DNA of 64,000 bases from Quercus robur (Eukaryota; Streptophyta; Magnoliopsida; Fagales; Fagaceae), in the NCBI RefSeq assembly GCF_932294415.1, contig NC_065535.1, positions 83,597,862 to 83,661,861 on the forward strand. Reading direction: 5' to 3'. Made by a program: the position numbers and the translations under genes. Below are positions 22,956 to 33,769 of this stretch, piece after piece; positions within the stretch are counted from its first letter, which is position 1, and every line of letters starts with the position of its first letter. The notes beneath the pieces are model-generated. The model was given only the letters and a program-made list of their open reading frames with translations. It searched no databases and had not been told where the DNA came from.

Positions 22956-24180
22956 ATGGAAGCAGAGAACACACCTCAGCCAGATGCTATGCAACAACAA
23001 CAAATCCAAGCCCTTTTGGCCAATGTGGAAGAACTGACTCGCCAAAATGAAGAACTATGAAAGACAGTGGAATCCCAAAACGCAGAACGTCGACGAACAG
23101 GTGAAAAATAAAATGAAGAAAAGTCAAACTCTTAAGCCAACAGACAAGACAGTATCTCAGGAGAAGATTCCACCAGGATGGAGAACGAACTTCGCAACAT
23201 GAGGAAGGAGATGGAGGAATTGAAAAATGCTATGAAGGACAAAGGCGGAGAGAATCTGGATGGGATGATTCGAAGGACGGACTCACCATTCACTACTGAA
23301 GTACTGAACCGTCCCCTTCCACCAAAATTCCGTCTCCCACAGTTGGAGTCGTATGACGGTTCCAACGATCCCTTGGATCACATCGAATCATTCAAGACAC
23401 TGATGCCATTGCAGATGACCCCAGACGAGGTGATGTGTAGGGCATTTCCAACAACACTGAAAGGAGCAGCCAAAGTATGGTTCAGCAAGATACCTCCAGG
23501 AACTATTGCAGATTTTGAACAACTTAGCAAGGGTTTTGTTTGTCATTTTATTAGGGGTCAAAGACACAAAAAGCCAACTGGCCAACTTCTTAACATTCAA
23601 CAAGCAGAAGGAGAATCACTAAGACAATATGTCACCCAATTCAATAAGGAGCTATTGCAAGTAGATGAAGTTGAAGATCAAGTTATCCTAACAACCTTCC
23701 AAGCGGGTTTGCTGTCGGGAGATTTCTTCTTCTCAATCACTAAAAGTCCACCAAAAACAATCGCGGAGTTGCTCCGTAAAGCTCAGAAGTACATGAATGC
23801 AAAAGATGCAGTGCTTGCAAAAGAAATGAAAGGAAAAAGGAAGAAAGATGAAGGAACAAGCAGCAATCGCGACAAGAAGAAGAAGACATAAAGTGTTGGG
23901 CAGACCACAAGGAAAAAGAATGAACTTCCAGAAAGGAAACCTAAGTTCACTAATTTTACTCCTCTAATAATGCCAATTGAGCAGGTCCTTATGCAAATAA
24001 GAGACGATTCCTCCCTGCGGTGGCCAAAGCCAATCAGCACTCTAGTAGAAAGAAGAGTCAAAAGCAAGTACTGTAGGTTCTACTAGGACCACGGGCATCA
24101 TACTGATGAGTGAAGACATTTGAAAGACCAAGTGGAGAATTTGATCCAACCAGGAAAGTTACAAAAGTACGTCAGAAAAA
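22956..24180 (+). pseudogene. gag of the gypsy element (broken)
   Basis: The frame opens near an ATG at 22956 and meets a TGA at 23058. It is open from 23178 to 23891 and is then interrupted again. The long part contains the retrotransposon gag core (PKFRLPQLESYDGSNDPLDH, AAKVWFSKIPPGTI, FEQLSKGFVCHF, ESLRQYVTQFNKE), the capsid-forming region. A lone zinc-knuckle remnant (CRFY...DHGHHTDE) follows near 24070, with stops in place of usual residues. It has no function as it stands. Confidence 0.85.
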
Positions 24181-24439
24181 CAAAGACCCACAGATACCAA
24201 TGGAAGGACGACCAGGACAGAACTTCGGAGGCAGGGGATAGCAAACCCGTGCAAGAGAGATAAAGGCGATCTCGGGAGGACTAACGGCAAGCGAAACACA
24301 AGTCCTTGAGAAAAGCACAGGGGAGAGAAATAAACAGCGTCCATTCGTGGCTCATGAAGATGCCAAAGAATGAAAAGCCTGACATCGTCCTCTCAGAGAG
24401 AGACAGTTGCGGCATTAGGTAATCCCATGACGATCCACT

Positions 24440-24845
24440 AGTAATCATGCTCAGAGTAGAAGAGTTCAACATCTACCGGGTGCTCATTAACAACGGAAGC
24501 TCGGTGGATATCATCTATTTGCCCGCATTTTAGCAGATGAAGCTGGATAAGAAAAGGATCAGGCCTTTCACCTTACCTATGGTAAGCATCACAGGGGATA
24601 GAATCGTCCCTAAAGGCATCGTCACTCTAACTATGATTGCAGGAACTTACCCAGCACAGGTTACCAAGGAAATTGATTTCCTCATAGTTGATTGTCCTTC
24701 AACATACAACATCATCTTGGGAAGACCTGCACTCAATAGATTAAGAGCAGTAACATCAACATATTACTTGAAGGTGAAGTTTCCAACAACCCATGGAGTA
24801 GGAGAAATCATAAGAGACCAAGTTCTGACAAGAGAATGCTATTAA
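24440..24845 (+). pseudogene. Aspartic protease domain of the gypsy element (broken)
   Basis: The frame shows the retropepsin-like motif region NNGSSVDIIY (about 24491-24520), then a stop at 24532-24534 and the flap and C-terminal part ([20 protein letters not shown]). The usual active-site aspartate is replaced by asparagine (first N of NNGSS), so the enzyme would be dead even without the stop codon. Confidence 0.8.
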
Positions 24846-24949
24846 GCTGCTTTAGCATCAGGAGAGAACCACACGTAGGTGATCAATGAACCAGAGCCCA
24901 TCCCCGAACCATCAGAAATACCACAAGAAGTTGAGATCGTCCCAGGAGA

Positions 24950-26190
24950 TTTGACGAAGGTATTGAAGATAGGAACTGCACTCCTAACTTCAGAGAAAGA
25001 GAAGATGATCTCCTTCTTAAAGGCAAACCAAGATGTTTTCGCCTAGAAACATAAGGATATGCCCAGGATTGATAGGAAGATCATACAGCATCATCTTAAC
25101 ATCAACCCATAAAGCAAGCCTATACAGCAGAAGAGGAGAATATTTGCACCAGAGCGCAATAAAGCTGTAACTGAAGAAGTAGAGAAGCTATTAAAAACTG
25201 ATTTCATCAGGGAGGTCTTCTACCCAGATTGGCTAGCAAACGTGACCATGGTAAAGAAAATGGCAAGTGGAGAACTTGCATCGATTTCACAGACTTGAAC
25301 AAAGCTTGCCCAAAAGATAGCTTTCCCTTACTGAGGATTGATCAGCTGGTAGACTTAACTACTGGACACAAGCTCTTAAGTTTCATGGACACGTTTTCTG
25401 GATACAACCATATTCTTATGGATGAAGACGATCAAGAAAAGACCTCATTTCTTACTAGCCAAGGGTTATACTGTTACAAAGTTATGCCCTTTGGATTGAA
25501 GAACGCAGGAGCCACCTACTAGAGACTAGTGAACTGCATGTTCTCTCACCAGATTGGAAGGAATGTGGAGGTGTACGTAGACGATATACTGGTGAAAAGC
25601 AAGGACGAAGCCAACCACTTGGATGATCTCAAGGAAAGCTTCAGCACACTACGTAAATACAATATGAAATTAAACCCTGCCAAATGTGTTTTTGCTGTTG
25701 TTTCAGGAAAATTCTTGGGATTCATGGTGTCCCAACAAGGAATAGAGGCAAATCCAAACAAAGTAAAAGCAATAATCGAAGTCAAATCACCAAAAACAGT
25801 GAAGAAGGTGCAGAGGTTGACAAGAAAAGTTGCAATCCTAAATAAATTCGTCTCTAGGGAAACAGACAAATGCATGCCATTCTTCAAGGTATTGAAAAAA
25901 GCCTTTCAGTGGAATGACGAGTGTGAAGAAGCCCTTACCAAGTTAAAGGAGTACTTGATGAAGCCACCACTATTAAGCCCCTCGGTGATGGGAGAGAAGT
26001 TGTTCCTTTACTTAGCAGTATCCAACATTGTAGTAAGTTCAGCACTGATCAGAGAAGAAGGGAATATTCAGAAGCCAGTTTATTATACTAGTCAGGCATT
26101 CCAAGGAGCAGAAGCAAGTTACCCAAGGATGGAGAAGATAGGTTTCGCATTATTGGTCGCCTCTAGAAAGCTTCGTCCTTATTTCTAAGC
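24950..26190 (+). pseudogene. Reverse transcriptase of the gypsy element (broken)
   Basis: Family words in order are WRTCIDFTDLNKACPKDSF, LLSFMDTFSGYNHILM, KVMPFGLKNAGATY and the catalytic YVDDILVK (about 25574-25597), then FLGFMVSQQGIEANP. Stops occur at 25044, 25110, 25520 and 26186, each at a place where the family has Gln or Trp. The YVDD catalytic box itself is intact. Confidence 0.88.
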
Positions 26191-26389
26191 ACACCCCATT
26201 GTCGTCATGATAGACTAGCACATAAGAAAGACGATGAACAAGATAGATGCAGTAAGACGACTCATTCAATGGGCAACTGAATTAGGCCAATTTGACATCG
26301 AATATTAACCTCAAGTAGTAATTAAAGCCTAAGTACTGGTAGACTTCATTGCAGAATTCACTTACCCCTGTAAAGAAGAAGAACCCCCT

Positions 26390-26790
26390 ATAGAAATATG
26401 GATGATCCAAACAAATGGGTCAACCACGAAGAAAGTGGGAGGAGCAAGAGTAGTTCTTATATCTCCAGAAGGAGAAACGTTGAAATATGCAATTAGATTG
26501 CAGTTCCTAGTAACAAATAACGAGGTAGAGTACGAGGCATTTCTGACAGGGCTAAGCCTAGCAAAAGCTCTAGGAGCAAAGAGTCTCATCGTCCAAGCTG
26601 ATTCTCAGCTAATAATAGGACAAGTGAAGGGAGATTATGAAGCCAAAGAAGAAAGGATGCAGAAGTACTTGAAGATCATCCGATGACTCTCATAGCACTT
26701 CGACAGCCTAGACTTCACGCAAATCCCAAGAGCCAAAAATGCAAAAGCCGATTTCCTAGCAAGATTGGCCTCGTCAAATGACTACATTGC
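26390..26790 (+). pseudogene. RNase H domain of the gypsy element (broken)
   Basis: The frame 26402-26686 reads QTNGSTTKKVGGARVVL, NNEVEYEAFLTGLSLA and IVQADSQLIIGQVKGDYEA, an RNase H of the archaeal-like kind found in Tat elements. The first catalytic position, usually Asp-Gly-Ser, is Asn-Gly-Ser here. Stops flank the domain on both sides (26306, 26330, 26684). Confidence 0.82.
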
Positions 26791-26939
26791 AACCTCCAAA
26801 CTATGTATAGAGATAAGGGGGCAGCCAAGCATAGAAGGTGAGCAAGTTCTGAAAATAAAAGAGCAAGACAAGTGGATGACTCGAATCATTCGTTATTTGA
26901 AAGAAGGATGGCTCCCTGAAGATAAGGCAAAAGCAAGGA

Positions 26940-28106
26940 AGATACAGATTATAGCAACTCGCTTTGTCATTATTGACGATGTGCTGTACAGACGAGGATA
27001 CTCACTCCCATATCTAAGATGCGTCAACTTAGAAGAAGCAAACTATGTGCTTCGCGAGATACACGAAGGAGTTTGCGGAAACCACATTGGGCAAGATCCT
27101 TAGTAGGATAGGCACTCGGAATAGGATATTACCGGCCAACCCTACAAAAAGATGCATAAGACATCGCCAAAGAGTGTGACAAGTGCCAATGCTTCACAAA
27201 TGTCCAAATGAGACCAGGGGAGACAATGACACCCATATCCTAACCATGGCCTTTCACCCAATGGGGAATTGATATTATGGGTCCATTCCCTCTAGGGAAG
27301 AAACAACTCAGATTCTTGATCGTTGCAATCAATTACTTCACAAAATGGGTAGAAGCAAAGCCAATGACGACGATAACAAAGGCTAAAGTCATAAGCTTTA
27401 TGTGGAAAAACATCATCTACAGGTTTGGAGTCCCACGCGTCATAATATCAGACAATGGAAAAAAATTTGACAACCCTAAGTTTCGAAAAATTTGCCAAGA
27501 CCTAGGAGTAAAAAACCACTACTCTTCTCCAAGACACCCTCAGGCCAATGGCCAGACAGCAGTGACGAACATAAACTTGCTCAAAATTATCAAAACTATG
27601 CTTGAGGGGGCAAAGGGGGTGTGGTCTGAAGAACTACAAAATGTCCTTTAGGTATATAGGACGACCACAAGAGTTCCAACAGGAGAAACACCATTCAGGC
27701 TGACATTTGGCACTAAGGCTGTCATACCAGTGGAAGTGGGACTGACGAGCTTCCGAGTCAAAACTTATGAAGACCAGAAGAATCAGCAGGAGCTTAATAG
27801 TAGCTTGGATCTAATTGATGAAGTCAGAGAAAAAGCAATGAAGCGAATGGCCAAACATAAGGAAGCAATAGCCAGATACTATAACAGAAAGGTCAAGGTA
27901 AGAAGGTTCAACACAGGAGACCTCGTCCTTAGAAAGGTATCACAGGCAATAAAGGACCCATCCCAAGGAAAATTGAGATAGCTTGGGAAAGCCCCTATGA
28001 AGTAATCTGTCATTCTAGAGAAGGCTCCTACTACCTAAAGTCTCTAGACGGCCAAGAATTTCCTCGACCATGGAACATAGAACACCTGAAGAAATACTAC
28101 CAGTAA
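26940..28106 (+). pseudogene. Integrase of the gypsy element (broken)
   Basis: A zinc-binding H-H-C-C region (REIHEGVCGNHIG, then CDKCQCF) is followed by the DDE core: GIDIMGPFPLG, ISDNGKKFDNPKF and HPQANGQTAVTN. In the last motif the usual catalytic Glu is Ala. The C-terminal region (MKRMAKHKEAIARYYNRKV, GDLVLRKV) ends in HLKKYYQ and a TAA at 28104-28106. Stops at 27101, 27241 and 27649 and the frame around 27980-28060 show it is dead. Confidence 0.85.
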
Positions 28107-28110
28107 GGAA

Positions 28111-29130
28111 TGATAGGCCAAGAATGTATTGACCCCTTATGATGAATTAACCAATTAATTAGCCAAGTTAATTGATTAATTTGATTAATATGCAATATGC
28201 GTGGTAGCACAAACAAATCACCAACTAAGTTAATATGCAACGAAAAATAAAGTTGACACAGTGATTTGTTTACAAATGGGGAAAACCTCCAAGGCAAAAA
28301 ACCCCACCGAATGATTTTAAGGTCACCACTCCCGAGAATCCAATATTATCACAATAAGCGGTTACAAGTAAAGGAATTCTAGTACCTTATACCAACCTAC
28401 AGTTGAACCCTTACTCCAATACCTAATTGGACTTATTCTGTAATGACAATTTCTCCTTTTCAATGCATGACTCCCAGTATGTGACTAACCAATTGATGCA
28501 CGGATCCAAGTACGTGACTAACCACCAACTTGAGAAGGATGTTGGCTACAAAGTTCTCCAGTTCATTAATACGATGAAGATCACGAAACTCCTTGATTAC
28601 AAAACCCTACGGTGTACAAACGCAGTAGTTTCTTCAAGAGAAAGATGAACTGGGGCAAATTGTCTCCGGTCACAATGTGTTTGAACAAAACCTTTGCATC
28701 AAGTTGCACTCACTTGCATCATCTGTGATGACCTTTAAAATAATCTTTATATATGTTTAGGGTTGTAAGAAAAGAAAGTCTAAATATGTATACACGGATA
28801 TGTGTGAAATCAGATCTGAAAAACTGATTTTCGTAAATCTCGATAGATAGGTTATCTATCGAGTAGCTGTTAAGCATCAGGCTGAAGATCCCTTTTAAAC
28901 CTCGATAGATGCTATCTATCGAGCTAGCTGTCGAGCTTTAAAATGCAGCACTTCTTCACTTGATTCTTGGATAGATTTGCATGACTTTAACACTTGAACT
29001 TGAACTCTTGTTTCTTGAAGTATTAAACACATTTTAGATCTACCCAATTACAAGTAAAATGCGTTTTGTCAAAAGATTAGCCAATTCTAGATGACATATG
29101 TTCCTAACATGATTCACATATGTCCTAACA
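28111..29130 (-). mobile_element. Solo LTR (Copia-type ends) nested in the gypsy element
   Basis: Read on the minus strand the block starts TGTTAGGACATATGTG and ends TTGGCCTATCA, with TG...CA ends. It is flanked by AGGAA on both sides (28106-28110 and 29131-29135), a perfect 5-bp target duplication. It begins five bases after the last base of the pol stop codon. It contains no coding region. Two imperfect palindromes of the CTCGATAGAT/ATCTATCGAG type lie at 28839-28863 and 28901-28923. The terminal sequence resembles Copia LTRs; the lineage is not assigned. Confidence 0.85.
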
Positions 29131-29344
29131 AGGAATGCTTTACATTTCAAGTTGCCTAATCTTCATATTAGTATGTACGACAGTTATTACTTTCATCATT
29201 CATAGATCAACAATACATGAAAGCATTATCCATATGTATTTATCAATGATTTTTCATGAGTTATTTGTTAATGAAAATATGTGCAAAACTCATGAGTCAT
29301 CCTTGGGAGACATCTGAAGGACCTCCGTTATTAAAATTCTAAAT

Positions 29345-30440
29345 CAAAAGATGTTCACACACAACCACCAAAGTTGACTAAATCAGAGTTGTTTAAACAC
29401 AACCAATATGATCGTCATTCACGAATAGACAAAACGTAAAAAATGGTTAACCTAAAGACACTCTAATACCATGGCTTTAAGCCACAAGTACAATGCAACA
29501 TCGTCATTCAAACATGACCCAATAAAAAGCTATTCAAACACAGCTAAAAAACATTCTAAATTGTTCAAACACAACTAAAATCTTCATTCAAGCATAACTC
29601 GATAAAAAGCTGGTCAAACACAGCTAAAAATACAAAGTTGTTCAAACACAACTAAGATCGTCATTTAAACATGACTTAATAAAAAGCTGTTCAAACACGG
29701 CTAAAAAAAACTCTAAGTTGTTCAAATACAACTAAAATCATCATTCAAGCATGACTCAATAAAAGCTGTTCAAACACAACTAAAAAATATTAAGTTGTTC
29801 AAACACAACTAGACTCATCATTCAAACATGACTCAGCAAAAAGCTGTTCAAACATAGCTAAAAATACTAAGTTGTTCAAACACAATTAAGATCGTCATTC
29901 AAACATGAATCAGTAAAAAACTATTCAAACACAGCTAGAAATACTAGTTCAAACACAACTAAGATCGTCATTCAAACATGACTCAGCAAAAAGCTGTTCA
30001 AACACAACTAAAAATACTAAGTTGTTCAAACACAACTAAGATCGTCATTCAAACATGACTCAGCAAAAAGCTATTCAAACACAGCTAAAAAATACTAATT
30101 TGTTCAAACACAACTAAGATCGTCATTCAAACATGACTTAGCAAAAAGCTATTCAAACACAGCTAAAAAAATACTAATTTGTTCAAACACAACTAGACTA
30201 GTCATACAAACATGAATCAATGCTAAGCTGTTCAAATATAGCTAGGGATTGTTAGCCAAGTATGACTCGATGAAAAATCATTCCAACACGGCTGAAGGTA
30301 AAAAGCTGTTTGTATGCAAGCTAAGTACGAGAAAGCTGTTCAAATGCAAGCTAAACATAAAAGTTGTCTCAACACAACTAACATCGTCATAAAAGGTTGT
30401 CCAAGCATAAAAAAGTTGTTTACTACTGCTAAAAGCAAGA
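29345..30440. repeat. Tandem array of about 77-bp units with paired hairpin motifs
   Basis: About eleven units lie between pol and the antisense ORF. A full unit is AGTTGTTCAAACACAACT, a 31-base spacer containing ATCGTCATTCAAACATGACT, AGCTGTTCAAACACAGCT, and AAAAATACTA. Each 18-base motif is an inverted repeat with 6-base arms around TCAAAC. The two motifs differ in the arms by matching changes (AGTTGT/ACAACT versus AGCTGT/ACAGCT). Units are clearest at 29600-30200 and decay at both edges. Tandem repeats in this place are typical of Tat/Retand-type gypsy elements. Confidence 0.9.
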
Positions 30441-30566
30441 AATCCATGAACCTATCTATCATCGTCAAAGGAATTGTTCAGTTGCCCAAAACAACGGGCC
30501 CAAAGAGAAAAATTGTTCTTGCCTTGCAAAGAAATAAAGAACTGAAAGGGAAAAAAAAAAAAAAGA

Positions 30567-32550
30567 TTACTTCTCATTAGGGACAGGGTTTGCAGGGGTC
30601 TCCTTCATCACTTTAGCAGCGTCTGTGGCTCCCTCTAACACATTCTCCACTATAGCCTTAACGGGACGATCAGACATAAGTTGCTTCTCAACGTCATCCA
30701 CAACCAAGCCAGGATGATGCTTCGCCATCCACTTCACAAGGAGATTGAAGCCCTCCATGTAGTACTTGCACAAGTCATCAAAATACTCGTCAGAGTCTTT
30801 GAAGTCTTATATCGCCATGGCCCTAACATTCTGCAGTTTCAGCTCCAAGTCACTGATCTACTTGCCCTTCAACTTGTAGAAGTCCTTCTCCACTTGTAGG
30901 CTTTTCTCCAAAGTTGCCACACACTTCTTATCATTTTCAACCTTGACAGTAAGATAGCAACCTTGTTCTTTAGCATCTCATTCTTAGTAGATAAAGACTT
31001 GACCAAGGGCTCGGACGTGGCCACCTTTTTTTCTAATTCCTAGAGCTTACCAGGACGAATAGAGACTCCCCCGAAGTTGACAAAGAAATTCTCCCTTAGC
31101 AAAAGAAAAAAGAAAAAAGAAAAAAGAAAAAAGAAAAAAGAAAAAAGAAAAAAGAAAAAGAAGAAGCTAAAAATAGCTTACTTGTACAAGCTTGTGGATA
31201 TGGGACGACATTACCTCGCTAGGTGACTTCGCCATCAGAGGACCCAGATCATCCACAGAAAGTGCCTCATGGGCCTTCAAAGTTGCTGCATCAGCGTCGT
31301 CCCAAAAGGTAGGAAGGAAAGATTTACCACTAGCCTTTTTCTTCTTCCTAATCTCCTCTCCACCAGAGACAATCATCTCCAATGACGAAGTGGGAGAAGC
31401 AGGGCGCATGGTAGGCGAGTGGATAGGAGAAGGCGTTATCATATGATCTTTTTTAACAATGTCACTAGCCTTTTTCTTGGACAAAAGACCACTGACAGTG
31501 CCACCCTTGGCCTTCTTTTCTTGGGCCTAAGCTAATTTCTGCTTGCTAAACCTAGTTGTCATTCTTGAAAGGACGAGGCAAAAGTAATAAAAAAATTTTA
31601 AAAAAAAAAAAAAAGAAGAAGAAAAGAAAGAAGGCAGAAATATGTATTCTTTCTCACAACTTCCAAATTCTTCTGAACCTTAGTAGACGGTTCCGGACCC
31701 AAAAAGTGTAAAAACAAAGACTAAGGAGAAACAAGTTCATCAAAATCCTTGACAGACTTAAGATACTCCTTTACTTTCTCAGCGCGACGCTGGTACCTCT
31801 TCTTCAGATAAGGACACTGGGCAATTGCAAAACAAGAATACAAATAAGTCACCTATCATCGTCACTCATAAAAGAAGGGAAAAACAATTGAAAAGATGAG
31901 AAAGACACAACAGACACAGGAACTCCCCAACTACGAAAAAACTTGGGGGCTTCATCCAAGTCCTCACCAGGGATGAACTCCCAACCACTTCTAGAGATAA
32001 AAAAGAAATTTGGCTTCCAGTTTCGGAGAGACGAAGGGTAATTAAGGATTAGCCTAGAAGCCTTATTCCATAACTTAAACTCATAATAGTCGGGGTCTTT
32101 AGATTTCCTCAGGGAATAAAAATGGAGGAATTTGTCCCTCCTGATGACATCACCATCATTGGTGGACATCCATACCACCATGCAAGAAATGAGAATCCAC
32201 CAAGAGTTAGGCACTAACTGTGCTGAAGCAAGATGCAAATAGGAAAAAAGTTCCCTAACAAAGGGATGAACAGGGAAACAAAGGCCACTGACAAAATCGG
32301 CCTCGTAAAAACAAACCTCATCAACATAAGAGTGACAAGCCCTCTCTTCGTCACTCGGGATCCTAATTTTCACAGAATCAGGGAACTGAAACCTATCCCT
32401 GATTTGCTGCTCAACCTTTCTCGTAAGGGAACACGAGATGTTCCAAGCTTTATAGGGGGTGGACACAGAAGTGGCCTCCGAAACCACGCAATCTTTAGAT
32501 GAGGATAGCCCTATCTCTAGATCACTAGATCTCACCTCAGACATTTTCAA
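30567..32550 (-). pseudogene. Antisense ORF of the gypsy element (putative plant transposon protein type), with introns or breaks
   Basis: On the minus strand, 32550-31849 is open for 233 residues (MSEVRSSDLEIGLSSSKD, IPSDEERACHSYVDEVCFYE, FPVHPFVRELFSYLHLASAQ, LVPNSWWILI, GDVIRRDKFLHFYSL). This is the domain annotated in plants as putative gypsy-type transposon or plant transposon protein. Continuations are visible at about 31830-31640 (YLKKRYQRRAEKVKEYLKS), 31490-31170 (SGKSFLPTFWDDADAATLKA) and 31090-30567. The last is a coiled-coil-like region (ELEKKVATSEPLVKSL, KVENDKKCVATLEKSLQVEK) ending in VPNEK and a stop. Poly-T and TTTTTTC tracts separate the parts and could be introns. Several stops lie inside. 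Such antisense frames are known from Retand-like elements; their function is unknown. Confidence 0.75.
31101..31160. repeat. GAAAAAA microsatellite
   Basis: About seven units of a 7-base repeat lie between two exon-like parts of the antisense ORF. On that strand it is a TTTTTTC pyrimidine tract, as expected before a 3' splice site. Confidence 0.9.
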
Positions 32551-33069
32551 CTACCTAGCTACCCTAGCAGAATGGGAAACCAGAGGAAATAACGAAGAAA
32601 GAAAAGAGGTATACGGGTAGTCCCCTCCTACAAAGAAACTAATCCTCTCAAGGCACTCCCCTCTACGGACCCAAGTAAACTACCTAAATGAGCAAAAAAG
32701 AAAGCTATCAAAGGACAATTTACTTTAACAGCAGAATAATCTACCATGGAAGAATCAGAAAAGAAGAAATATTATGAAGAACTTACCAGGAAATGCAAGA
32801 CTGAGAAAGGAGACTTGGAGAAGAAACAAACACTACAACGGAAACTGAATAAGGAAAAAATACAGAAGAAAGGAAAGAGGAGGGAAAAATGCAAAACAAG
32901 TGGCCAAAACATGCACGGGAAAACCGAGAGATGTCCGTATGATGAACGCATCTTGGCTGTACACGTGGCATTCAACTACTCAAACATCAAAACCGTCATA
33001 AATGCGCAATACACGGAATACGAAGCGTCAGACAAATTTGTTCTTATCTCGTCTAACAGACGACAATTC

Positions 33070-33084
33070 GAACAAGGGGGCAGC
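33070..33084 (+). other. Polypurine tract of the gypsy element
   Basis: GAACAAGGGGGCAGC directly precedes the 3' LTR, where plus-strand priming takes place. It is purine-rich apart from its C positions. Confidence 0.65.
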
Positions 33085-33559
33085 TGATGAGTCAGCAATT
33101 TATGGTCGTCACTACGCGAAGATCATCATTTACTCAGAGAAGATGTTACGCATTTATCATGATCATTGATGACGAAACGTAACGGACGGAGTTACGGTCA
33201 CAGAATGAGCTATGAGCTTTAGACAAAGATTTTGTAACGCACTAGCCATTGAACATAAACACAGTGATTCATTGCCCATTAATTAGGCATTTAGCTATAA
33301 AAGAGAAAGCACCAGAAACCCAAGGTATGATCAACTACACACAAACACTCTACATAAGTCACTCTCCAGTCTATTTCTCTAAAAAAATCTTTCTCCCTTA
33401 CTAACTTAAGCATCGGAGGCGGTTTACCTAACGCCACACCAGCGTGTTACTCTTTCACCTAGTTCATTTTGCAGGTTCTCCCTCTACAGAGACGACTCCA
33501 TTCACAGCATCGTCCATCCAATACGACAAGAGCTCAACTGTTGATTTTTTGCATTATCA
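33085..33559 (+). repeat. Full 3' LTR of the gypsy element
   Basis: It starts TGATGAGTCAGC and ends GCATTATCA. The last 290 bases match the 5' copy at 22571-22878. It includes a TATA box (CTATAAAAGAG near 33295) and several GTCATC/GATCATC words. A stretch of CpG-bearing sequence (TGACGAAACGTAACGGACGG) lies in the part missing from the 5' copy. Confidence 0.88.
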
Positions 33560-33769
33560 CCCATCATACCATATTACTAACTCAACTTAAAAAAATAATT
33601 AAATCATTGATTCAAACTTCATGTCTTGTATAAATTCATTTTGAAATATGAAAATTTACAAATCCAGCTTATGCTCAATCCTTTATATTGTTCTCTTATT
33701 CTTTCTCTACATACAAATCAATATTTCTTTTGGGAATAATTTAACAAATATTCATAATATGGTTTGTAA

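Larger units (their letters stand above)
22571..33559 (+). mobile_element. Degenerate Ty3/gypsy retrotransposon, Tat/Retand-like
   Basis: The order is truncated 5' LTR, primer site, gag, protease, reverse transcriptase, RNase H, integrase, tandem-repeat spacer, antisense ORF, polypurine tract and full 3' LTR. This matches the Tat/Retand branch of gypsy elements, which are known for a long region after pol with tandem repeats and an antisense reading frame. Every coding section is broken by stops. The two LTRs differ at roughly one position in ten by eye, so the insertion is old. A Copia-type solo LTR has inserted immediately after pol. Because the 5' end is missing, no target duplication of the whole element can be checked. 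Confidence 0.9.

Noticed and set aside
29345-30440. Array considered as CRISPR-like or centromeric satellite
   Set aside because: Units lack unique spacers, and the array lies inside a gypsy element between pol and the 3' LTR with only about eleven copies.
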